Assembly: GCF_000701685.1 (NCBI RefSeq)
Contig: NZ_JNJO01000001.1
Coordinates: 1 to 64,000, forward strand
DNA length: 64,000 nucleotides
Reading direction: 5' to 3'
Source of the DNA: Gemella sanguinis ATCC 700632
GTDB taxonomy: Bacteria; Bacillota; Bacilli; Staphylococcales; Gemellaceae
The position numbers were made by a program, and so were the translations under genes. The notes below the pieces were generated by a model. That model was not told the DNA's origin, did not search any database, and was given only the letters and a program-made list of their open reading frames with translations. Of this stretch, positions 57,565-64,000 are shown piece after piece. Positions within the stretch are counted from its first letter, which is position 1; each line of letters starts with the position of its first letter.

Positions 57565-58086
57565 ATGAATAAGAGAACAATTAAAATTGAAAAGATTATT
57601 AATATAAATGAGTATGTTAATACTTTTGAGAATGAAATAAAGAAAATACAAGAAATTCCTAAAATGCCTAATTGTGAATTTACCCATATTGGTGCTACAA
57701 GTAAAGAAGGATTATATGGAGAAAAAATATTAGATATTCTTGTCGTTGTAGAGAACTTACATGAAATAACAACATTTGATGAAAAAAGACTTAATAATAT
57801 TAATTATCATAGAATTGCTCATAATGGAACAAAAGGTATAATCAAGTATGCAAGATTAACAGATTATTTTTCAATGAGTTATGATGTGGTATTGTATATT
57901 GTTCAAAGAGGGACTGATATTCATCAAGATTTCTTGAAATTCAAGGAAGTATTTAATAACGAAAATTTAATAAAAGAATACAATAAATTTAAAAGTGAAA
58001 ACTGTGATAGTTCTTACAAGGAGTATTCACTTAATAAATTAGAATTTATAAACAAAATGATAAAGAGGATTGAGGAAGATGTCTAA
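57565..58086 (+). CDS. GrpB-like nucleotidyltransferase-fold protein
   Basis: 173 residues. The UPF0157/GrpB pattern is visible: FTHIGATSKEGLYGEKILDI then LVVVENL resembles HIGSTSVPGLxxKPIIDI. Catalytic Asp positions are only partly conserved (ILDILVVV has one of the two Asp), so activity is uncertain. Function of the family is unknown; it shares a fold with nucleotidyltransferases. No clear strong ribosome site before the ATG. It overlaps murB by 8 bases, suggesting one transcript. Confidence 0.75.
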   Translation: MNKRTIKIEKIININEYVNTFENEIKKIQEIPKMPNCEFTHIGATSKEGLYGEKILDILVVVENLHEITTFDEKRLNNINYHRIAHNGTKGIIKYARLTDYFSMSYDVVLYIVQRGTDIHQDFLKFKEVFNNENLIKEYNKFKSENCDSSYKEYSLNKLEFINKMIKRIEEDV

Positions 58087-58981
58087 AGTAGAAGCTATAA
58101 AAAATATTTTAAAAAATAGTGATGTTTTAGAGAATGAAGCTCTAAAACAATATAGTTATACAAAAACAGGAGGAAATGCTGATATACTAGTAAGAGTAAA
58201 ATCAGAAGAAGATTTCCAAAACATTATCAAGTACAGTAATGATAATAATATAGATTTAACTATACTAGGTAATGGTTCTAACGTTTTAATTTCAGATGCT
58301 GGTATTAGAGGAATTGTAGTAATTACAAGTGAATTAAACGATATTACTTTATCTGAAGATAATGTACTAACTTGTTATGCAGGAACAACTTTAGAAGAAT
58401 TAGCTGATTTTTGTATAGAAAATAGTTTAACAAATCTTGAATTTTCATGTGGTATACCTGGAAGTGTAGGTGGAGCAATATTTATGAATGCTGGTGCCTA
58501 TGGTGGAGAAATGAAAGATGTTGTTCAAAAAGTAGAAGTATTTACTAGAAGTGGTGAAAAGAAAACATATACAAATGAGGAAATGCAATTTTCATACCGT
58601 CATTCAGTAATACAAGAAACAAAAGAAATTATCTCAAAAGTTTATTTTGAAATGGATAAAGGTAATAAAGAAGAAATAGTTGCTAAAGTAGAAGACTTAA
58701 ATAAACAACGTTCAGATAAACAACCTTTAGAGTATCCTTCATGTGGTTCAGTGTTCAAAAGACCAGAAGGTTACTTTGCTGGCAAATTAATTCAAGATGC
58801 TGGATTACAAGGTTTAACAGTAGGTGGAGCACAAGTTTCTAAAAAACATGCTGGTTTTATGGTTAATGTTAACAATGCAACTTGTGAAGATTATAAAAAT
58901 CTAATTAAAAAAGTTCAAGAAAGAGTACTAGAAAACTCAGGTGTCGAGCTTGAATGTGAAGTTAAAATTCTAGGAGAATAA
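58079..58981 (+). CDS. murB: UDP-N-acetylenolpyruvoylglucosamine reductase
   Basis: 300 residues from the ATG at 58079 after TGAGGAAG. The FAD-binding motifs: YSYTKTGGNADILVRV, TILGNGSNVLISDAGIRGIV, GIPGSVGGAIFMNAGAYGGE and FSYRHS (catalytic Ser/Arg), ending YPSCGSVFKRPEGYFAGKLI. Type II short form as in Gram-positives. It makes UDP-MurNAc for peptidoglycan. Confidence 0.97.
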   Translation: MSKVEAIKNILKNSDVLENEALKQYSYTKTGGNADILVRVKSEEDFQNIIKYSNDNNIDLTILGNGSNVLISDAGIRGIVVITSELNDITLSEDNVLTCYAGTTLEELADFCIENSLTNLEFSCGIPGSVGGAIFMNAGAYGGEMKDVVQKVEVFTRSGEKKTYTNEEMQFSYRHSVIQETKEIISKVYFEMDKGNKEEIVAKVEDLNKQRSDKQPLEYPSCGSVFKRPEGYFAGKLIQDAGLQGLTVGGAQVSKKHAGFMVNVNNATCEDYKNLIKKVQERVLENSGVELECEVKILGE

Positions 58982-58982
58982 T

Positions 58983-59018
58983 AAAAAAGTTAGTTACGCT
59001 TTTGTAACTAACTTTTTT
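58983..59018. terminator. Bidirectional terminator between murB and rarA
   Basis: AAAAAAGTTAGTTAC (58983-58997) pairs with GTAACTAACTTTTTT (59004-59018). Confidence 0.9.
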
Positions 59019-59020
59019 TG

Positions 59021-60268
59021 TTATTTAGAATTGTCTACAAATTTTTTATATTGAGCAAGGTTTTGTTCGTTTTTATTATTTGTTTTTGGAGTATAGAATG
59101 CTCTTCCCACTAGATTATCAGGTAAATATTGTTGTTTTATATAACCACTTGGGTGACTGTGAGGGTACTTATACCCAACACCTCTATTAAGCTTATCAGC
59201 TCCGTAGTAATGACTATCACGAAGGTGATCAGGGATAACAAATTTAGGATTTGTTTTTATTTCACTAAGTGCAGAATCTATAGCCGTGATTGCAGTATTA
59301 GATTTTACTGAAAGAGCTAACTGTATTACTGCATTAGCTAATGGTATACGTGCTTCAGGTAGTCCGAGCATTTTTGCAGATTCTATAGCTGCATGTACAA
59401 AAGGACCAATATTAGGATTAGCTAGTCCAATATCTTCATAAGCAATTACACTCATACGACGATATATAGTATCTAAATCACCGCTATCAATAAGAAGAGC
59501 CAAGTAATAAAGGGATGCATCAACATCACTTCCTCTAATTGATTTTTGAAAAGCACTAATGATATCGTAAAAAGCATCGCCATCTTTATCATAGTTTTTA
59601 AAGTTTCCTAAAGATAGGCTTAAAAGTTTTTCTTTAGTTATATGTTCACCTTCATTAGAAAGATTGTATAAAATTTCAAATGTATTAAGTGAAAATCTTA
59701 GGTCTCCAGATGAATTTAATGCTATAGTTTTAAGTGCATCATCATCGATAGTTAGATTTTTAGGGAATATTTCATTATTTTTTGATATTTTTTTAAGATA
59801 TTCATAAATATCATTTTCTGATACTTGTTTTAATTCAAATATTATTAATCTTGATCTAATTGCAGGATTAACAGTATGATAGGGATTATTCGTTGTACAC
59901 CCTATAACATATATATTATCGTATTCTATTTCAGGTAGTAGAATATCTTGCATAGGTTTCGTAAGTCTATGAAATTCATCTAGTAATAAAATAACTTTTT
60001 TGAATCTTTTAGACTCCTCGATTACAGTAGTAAGATCTTTTTTAGTACAATTTACTGCATTTAATATTTTAAACTTATAATCTAGTTCATTCGCAAGTGC
60101 ATTTGCAATTGATGTTTTTCCAGTACCAGGAGGTCCGTATAAAATAAAAGAAAACATTTTTTTGCTTGTAACTATTTTCGTTAATACTTTATTTTCTCCT
60201 ATAAGATGATGTTGACCTATAATATCATCTATTTTTTTAGGACGTAGTCTATTAATAAGAGTTTCCAT
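59021..60268 (-). CDS. rarA: Replication-associated recombination protein A (AAA+ ATPase)
   Basis: 415 residues. Walker A YGPPGTGKTSIANAL near residue 45, Walker B ILLLDEFHRL (usual DEIHR), sensor CTTNNPYHTVNPAIRSR near 153, and a C-terminal domain with RGSDVDASLYYLALL and HYYGADKLNRGVGYKYPHS. RarA (MgsA) acts at stalled forks and interacts with SSB. The start follows GGAGG on minus. It is convergent with murB over a terminator; tmRNA lies behind it. Confidence 0.95.
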   Translation of the reverse strand: METLINRLRPKKIDDIIGQHHLIGENKVLTKIVTSKKMFSFILYGPPGTGKTSIANALANELDYKFKILNAVNCTKKDLTTVIEESKRFKKVILLLDEFHRLTKPMQDILLPEIEYDNIYVIGCTTNNPYHTVNPAIRSRLIIFELKQVSENDIYEYLKKISKNNEIFPKNLTIDDDALKTIALNSSGDLRFSLNTFEILYNLSNEGEHITKEKLLSLSLGNFKNYDKDGDAFYDIISAFQKSIRGSDVDASLYYLALLIDSGDLDTIYRRMSVIAYEDIGLANPNIGPFVHAAIESAKMLGLPEARIPLANAVIQLALSVKSNTAITAIDSALSEIKTNPKFVIPDHLRDSHYYGADKLNRGVGYKYPHSHPSGYIKQQYLPDNLVGRAFYTPKTNNKNEQNLAQYKKFVDNSK

Positions 60269-60412
60269 ATAACCTCCACCGTAAAATTTATTCAGTACAT
60301 AGATTATAACATATTTATGCTATACTTGGGAATTAAGATAACATCTTCAAGTAAAAGGTATAAAACACTAAATTTTTAGTATAAGAACAACTTTTAGAAT
60401 TAATTGTAAAAT

Positions 60413-60441
60413 TTTACATAATGATGAAAATATGATAAACT
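60413..60441 (+). promoter_or_regulatory. Promoter of ssrA
   Basis: TTTACA (60413-60418), 17 nt, TAAACT (60436-60441), about 19 bases before the mature 5' end. Confidence 0.55.
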
Positions 60442-60459
60442 AAATAAATAATAAATTAA

Positions 60460-60814
60460 GGGGATGTTTAGGATTCGACAGGGATACTAGTCTTCTTAGT
60501 GGCATGTAGGAGGGTTGGCTCCTTTAACAACACATCAGTTAAATATAACTGGCGAAAATACAAATTACGCTTTAGCAGCTTAATAAGCTAAAGGCTGATT
60601 ACTTTGTTTGACTGTGACAAAGCTAATCGGTTCATTAATTAGCAGTCTACGATTTTTCTCTTCCGTTTGTAGAGAAAAATAAGAGATTAATCAAACTCGT
60701 TTTTCATTGCCTGTTTATCGGCTTAAGTGAAAAATTAAATTTAATAGGTAAACTAAACATGTAGAAGCTAAGGGGAGGTATTTCTGGACGCGGGTTCAAA
60801 TCCCGCCATCTCCA
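60460..60814 (+). ncRNA. ssrA: Transfer-messenger RNA
   Basis: The 5' end GGGGATG (60460-60466) pairs with CATCTCC (60807-60813), giving the tRNA-like acceptor stem; GATTCGACAGGG and GCGGGTTCAAATCCCGC are the conserved D- and T-arms. The tag frame starts at GGC (60551): GENTNYALAA then tandem TAA TAA, so the degradation tag ends in the ALAA recognised by ClpXP. The middle holds pseudoknot stems (for example TCTCTTCCG and the later GAGAAAAATAAGAG region). The CCA end is not fully encoded. It frees stalled ribosomes and tags the incomplete protein. Confidence 0.97.
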
Positions 60815-60819
60815 TATCG

Positions 60820-60852
60820 ATGCTAGAGTAGTAATACTCTAGTATTTTTTTT
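60820..60852 (+). terminator. Terminator of ssrA
   Basis: CTAGAGTA (60823-60830) with TACTCTAG (60835-60842), extended by three pairs, loop GTAA, then eight T. Confidence 0.9.
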
Positions 60853-60881
60853 ATAATTGGCATTAAAAAAGTATATTGTAA

Positions 60882-60919
60882 TTGCTTGCATATATATATA
60901 TATATATATATAGTATAAT
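60882..60919 (+). promoter_or_regulatory. Promoter with (TA)11 tract in its spacer
   Basis: A -10 TATAAT (60914-60919) is preceded by 22 bases of pure TA repeat (60891-60912). The nearest -35-like words are TTGCTT (60882-60887, spacer 26) and TTGCAT (60886-60891, spacer 22), both too far at 11 repeats. Losing two or three TA units from the TTGCAT spacer would give 16-18 nt. Such tracts change by slippage. Confidence 0.5.
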
Positions 60920-60959
60920 GAAGATGAAAAAAGAATAATTATTTTGGGAGGAGATAATT

Positions 60960-61205
60960 ATGATGAAATTAATGTCAATATTTAAATTTGGGGATTTAGA
61001 TAATCAAGATGAAGTCTATAAAGGTGGAGTACCTACTATACTTGTAGCGATAGGTAGACACTTGTGGTTAAGTGTTACTAATATTGTTAAAGCATTAGGG
61101 TATACTTTATATTTAGTAACTTGGTTAATCTATTTTATATTTGTATTAGTAGGAATAGGACTTTTAGGTTACTATATTTATCAAGTAGCAATGGCACTAT
61201 TTTAA
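60960..61205 (+). CDS. Small membrane protein behind a TA-repeat promoter, unknown
   Basis: 81 residues. A polar N-terminus (FKFGDLDNQDEVYKGGVPT) and one or two membrane segments (about 27-40 and 52-78, LYLVTWLIYFIFVLVGIGLL). GGGAGGAG lies 7 bases before two adjacent ATGs. No family recognised. It is transcribed alone, with a (TA)11 tract upstream of its -10 and a strong terminator behind, so its expression may switch by repeat length. Confidence 0.65.
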   Translation: MMKLMSIFKFGDLDNQDEVYKGGVPTILVAIGRHLWLSVTNIVKALGYTLYLVTWLIYFIFVLVGIGLLGYYIYQVAMALF

Positions 61206-61222
61206 GTAATACATATTATAAT

Positions 61223-61272
61223 AAAAACAGCTGTAATAGAGTCTACAAACACTCTTTTACAGCTGTTTTTTA
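61223..61272 (+). terminator. Terminator of the small membrane protein gene
   Basis: AAAAACAGCTGTAA (61223-61236) pairs with TTACAGCTGTTTTT (61257-61270), with an inner AGAGT/ACTCT stem. Confidence 0.9.
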
Positions 61273-61286
61273 TAAAGAAAGCTAGT

Positions 61287-61315
61287 TTGTAAATAATTAT
61301 TAATTATGCTATAAT
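61287..61315 (+). promoter_or_regulatory. Promoter of the MBL-nfeD-floA operon
   Basis: TTGTAA (61287-61292), 17 nt ending in TGC, TATAAT (61310-61315), about 30 bases before the ATG. Confidence 0.75.
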
Positions 61316-61344
61316 ATACCTATAATCAAAAGGAAGTAAAATAA

Positions 61345-62064
61345 ATGCTAATTAAATTTTCAGAAAATCTATATTATACAAAACAGCGTTATATGTATCT
61401 AGAACCTGCAATAGGTTATGTAAAAGGTAAATATTTTTCTGTTATGCTTGATGCAGGAAATGGACCTGAACAAGTTAAACAATTTCTTGATGAATTAAAA
61501 GAAAATGAATTACCATTACCTAGCTATATAATACTTACTCATCATCACTGGGATCACAGTTTTGGAGCAGGATATTTGGATATTCCGATTATATCAACGC
61601 AACGAGCAAGAGATGCCCTTGTTGAATTTTCTAATTTAAAATGGGATGATGAAAGTTTATACAAAAGAGTTGAAGAAGGTTCTGAAATTAAATATAGTGC
61701 GGATGTACTAAAAAAGGTTTATGAAAATCATGATATCAAAATAAGAATTCCTGATATGCCTAAAGTAGGTGATATTACTTTGAATTTAGGTGGGATAAAG
61801 TTGAATTGCATAGCTAGTGATAATTCACATTCTGATGATGCATTTTTAATTTATATAGCTGAGGAGAAAGTATTATTTTTAGGAGATAGCCATGCTAAAA
61901 ATTATTATACTAAACCTATGAGCTACGATAAAGTTAAGCTTCGTGATTATATCGATAAGATAACGCAAATTGATTTTGAGTATGCTATCCCAGGTCATGG
62001 GAATATTTTTACAAGAGATGAATTGCTAACTTATTTAGAAAAAGAATATGCAAAAATGAGGTGA
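61345..62064 (+). CDS. Metallo-beta-lactamase-fold hydrolase
   Basis: 239 residues. The metal site is THHHWDHSFGAG (HxHxDH) near residue 65; further ligands are His in ASDNSHSDDAFLIY (about 159), Asp in LFLGDSHAKN (about 178) and His in IPGHGN (about 223). Cytoplasmic, glyoxalase-II-like; substrate unknown. It ends with TGA at 62062-62064, showing that TGA is a normal stop in this genome. It heads an operon with nfeD and floA. Confidence 0.85.
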   Translation: MLIKFSENLYYTKQRYMYLEPAIGYVKGKYFSVMLDAGNGPEQVKQFLDELKENELPLPSYIILTHHHWDHSFGAGYLDIPIISTQRARDALVEFSNLKWDDESLYKRVEEGSEIKYSADVLKKVYENHDIKIRIPDMPKVGDITLNLGGIKLNCIASDNSHSDDAFLIYIAEEKVLFLGDSHAKNYYTKPMSYDKVKLRDYIDKITQIDFEYAIPGHGNIFTRDELLTYLEKEYAKMR

Positions 62065-62068
62065 TAAA

Positions 62069-62695
62069 ATGACTGATTTATATTTATATCTCGATTGGAT
62101 TCTTTTATTAATATTGTCGCTGGCATTTTGTCAACAGTTATTTTTTAAGAAATTTGGTTTCTTTGGAATAACGTCAATAATCAGTTTAGCGATATATATT
62201 GCCTTACATTCTTACAAAACAGGGATAAGTATTTTTGTATTCTTGCTATTTGTTGGTGGAGTATCTCTTATAGCACTAGAGATGTTTATACCTGGAGGTA
62301 TAGTAGGAACTGTAGGGGTGATTACCTTAGTCTATGCAATCATATATGTAAATGAATCAACATATAATATTGCATTTATAATTATAATTTCATTTATGCT
62401 TTCAGTGGCTTTATTTTTATTCAATAGAAAAGTGCTAAATAAAAAATTAAACTTTTTAAATCAATTAGTTTTAAATGATGCAATTTCTACTGAAGATGGC
62501 TATGTTGCTAGTGAAAGTAGAAGTGATCTGGTAGGCAGTATTATGATGTCTTATACTGACCTTAGACCAGCCGGTGTAGCTGTATTAAACGAAGAAAAGT
62601 TTGATGTAGTTACTGATGGAGATTTTATAGAAAAAGGTAATAAAATTGAGGTTGTACGTGTAGAAGGTATGCGTATAGTAGTTAGAAAAATATAA
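62069..62695 (+). CDS. NfeD-family membrane protein
   Basis: 208 residues: several N-terminal membrane helices (about 8-125) and a C-terminal OB-like domain (about 145-208; GYVASESRSDLVGSIMMSYT, LRPAGVAVLNEEKFDVVTDG, DFIEKGNKIEVVRVEGMRIV). The full-length YqeZ-type protein has an N-terminal ClpP-like part that is absent, so this is the shorter NfeD form. NfeD proteins pair with flotillins; floA follows 17 bases later. The start follows GAGGTGA that overlaps the end of the MBL gene. Confidence 0.88.
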   Translation: MTDLYLYLDWILLLILSLAFCQQLFFKKFGFFGITSIISLAIYIALHSYKTGISIFVFLLFVGGVSLIALEMFIPGGIVGTVGVITLVYAIIYVNESTYNIAFIIIISFMLSVALFLFNRKVLNKKLNFLNQLVLNDAISTEDGYVASESRSDLVGSIMMSYTDLRPAGVAVLNEEKFDVVTDGDFIEKGNKIEVVRVEGMRIVVRKI

Positions 62696-62711
62696 TTAAG
62701 GAGGAAATGAT

Positions 62712-63701
62712 ATGCCAGAATTAGTATTCTCAGGTATTACATTGGTTGTAGTATTAATACTTATTTCAGTATTCTTTACATTCTTCCCACTTGGATTATG
62801 GATTAGTGCTATTGCTGCTGGTGTAAAAGTTAGTATTTTTACATTAGTGGGTATGCGTTTAAGACGTGTTATTCCAAGTAGAGTTATTAATCCAATGATT
62901 AAAGCTCATAAAGCTGGATTAGATGTAAGTATCAACCAATTAGAAAGTCACTATTTAGCAGGAGGGAACGTAGACAGAGTTATTAACGCTCTTATTGCAG
63001 CTCATCGTGCTAATATAGTAAGTTTAACTTTTGAACGTTGTGCGGCTATCGACTTAGCTGGTCGTGATGTTCTTCAAGCGGTTCAAATGAGTGTAAATCC
63101 AAAAGTTATTGAAACTCCATACATTGCTGGGGTTGCAATCAACGGTATCGAAGTTAAAGCTAAAGCAAGAATCACAGTTCGTGCTAATATTGAACGTTTA
63201 GTAGGGGGAGCTGGAGAAGAGACAGTTATCGCCCGTGTAGGTGAAGGGATTGTTTCTACAATTGGTTCTTCTGAATCACATACAGTAGTATTAGAAAACC
63301 CAGATAGAATTTCTAAAACAATTTTAGATAAAGGATTAGATGCAGGTACTGCATTTGAAATTCTATCGATTGATATTCTTGATGTAGACATCGGCCAAAA
63401 CATTGGTGCAAATCTACAAACTGAACAAGCAATTGCCGATAAAAATATCGCTCAAGCTAAAGCAGAGCAACGTCGTGCAATGGCTGTAGCTGCTGAACAA
63501 GAGATGAAAGCAAGAATCCAAGAAATGCGTGCTAAAGTAGTAGAAGCAGAGGCTGAATTACCACTTGCTATGGCAAAAGCATTCCAAGACGGAAATCTTG
63601 GTGTTATGGATTATATGAACTATAAAAACTTAGAAGCAGATACAGGAATGAGAGATTCAATTAAACGTATGTCTCAACCAGAAGCAGGAGAAAACAAATA
63701 A
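62712..63701 (+). CDS. floA: Flotillin-like protein FloA
   Basis: 329 residues, full length. N-terminal membrane hairpin (about 5-50), then the SPFH/band-7 domain, including [20 protein letters not shown]-like helix, [20 protein letters not shown] and [20 protein letters not shown], and a C-terminal Ala/Glu-rich coiled coil (about 235-310). FloA organises membrane microdomains that aid secretion and signalling. AAGGAGG precedes the ATG. It is linked with nfeD, as in Bacillus yqeZ-yqfA. Confidence 0.96.
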   Translation: MPELVFSGITLVVVLILISVFFTFFPLGLWISAIAAGVKVSIFTLVGMRLRRVIPSRVINPMIKAHKAGLDVSINQLESHYLAGGNVDRVINALIAAHRANIVSLTFERCAAIDLAGRDVLQAVQMSVNPKVIETPYIAGVAINGIEVKAKARITVRANIERLVGGAGEETVIARVGEGIVSTIGSSESHTVVLENPDRISKTILDKGLDAGTAFEILSIDILDVDIGQNIGANLQTEQAIADKNIAQAKAEQRRAMAVAAEQEMKARIQEMRAKVVEAEAELPLAMAKAFQDGNLGVMDYMNYKNLEADTGMRDSIKRMSQPEAGENK

Positions 63702-63723
63702 TTAGATAAAAGGAGGATGTGAA

Positions 63724-64000
63724 ATGTCATTTCTTATTTTCGCAGCACCAATAATATTTATCATAATTTTTGTTATCTTCATAGCAGTATTTTCTTCTGA
63801 TAGCAAAAAATATAGAAGAAATCTAGATAATAATAAACAGATGCAACTAGATGAAGCCCGAGAAAATGCTTTGAAGGCAGTTGAAAAAATTAGAAGAAAT
63901 AAAAATGAATCTAATTATTCTAATGGAACTTCTTCTACAGCAAGTTCTACGGTTAGAACATCAGTTCAAACTGTTTCTGAACAAAATAATCAATCTACTT
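63724..64000 (+). CDS. Single-pass membrane protein, runs off the window
   Basis: At least 92 residues from the ATG after AAAGGAGG: MSFLIFAAPIIFIIIFVIFI then AVFSSDSKKYRRN, one N-terminal helix, then Lys/Glu-rich and Ser/Thr-rich sequence (about 55-92). It lies in the yqfB position after floA, 22 bases away, so the operon continues. The end is outside the window. Function unknown. Confidence 0.75.
   Translation, partial: MSFLIFAAPIIFIIIFVIFIAVFSSDSKKYRRNLDNNKQMQLDEARENALKAVEKIRRNKNESNYSNGTSSTASSTVRTSVQTVSEQNNQST

Overview
The window is chromosomal DNA of an AT-rich, low-GC Gram-positive bacterium. The gene set (class III fbp, rel-dtd, the gluP/yqgQ position, a ylaN-type gene beside ftsW, floA with nfeD, a YSIRK surface protein, LuxS) fits Bacillales, and I infer a Gemella-like organism. 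That name rests on recall of family and gene-order patterns, not on a search.

Layout. 1-300: 3' end of an IS1182-type transposase and its terminator. 488-2085: a DsrE/YedF-like protein followed by a MetE-like gene interrupted by one in-frame TGA. Reading continues in frame to the zinc-site half of the enzyme, and a compact stem-loop with an AGGT apical loop starts 22 nt after the TGA. I read this as a candidate selenoprotein, the most interesting item here. 2129-3328 (minus): three small genes for low-complexity exported or membrane proteins. 3480-11575: sbcD-sbcC and a lone addB/rexB. 11768-14573: two esterases and an ATP-grasp ligase in one cassette. 14695-22856: fbp, a lysine riboswitch with a lysP-type permease, rel, dtd, and an SH3 protein whose two enzyme-like domains have both lost their catalytic residues.

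23134-23723 is a broken gene, possibly a TipC-type immunity gene. 23923-28310 is a MarR-controlled heterodimeric ABC exporter. 28508-31949 is a patchwork with two gene-end duplications, an MhqR-like regulator with matching operators, a flavin monooxygenase and small membrane proteins. 32043-36881: HAD phosphatase, CDF metal exporter, SGNH hydrolase, a polytopic membrane protein and an amino-acid permease. 37287-46492 is mostly housekeeping: lysS, ftsY, PTS EIIA, a rhomboid pseudoprotease, yqgQ, ylaN, ftsW, queA, tgt, yajC. 46873-49317 is a YSIRK lipase-like exoprotein without a sortase motif. 49532-58981: luxS, glyA, prs, pth, mfd, tag, a GrpB-like gene, murB. 59021-64000: rarA, tmRNA, a small membrane protein behind a (TA)11 promoter tract, then MBL hydrolase, NfeD, FloA and a truncated membrane protein.

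I see no tRNA, rRNA, CRISPR array or prophage. Genes mostly end at strong intrinsic terminators, several of them bidirectional between convergent genes.
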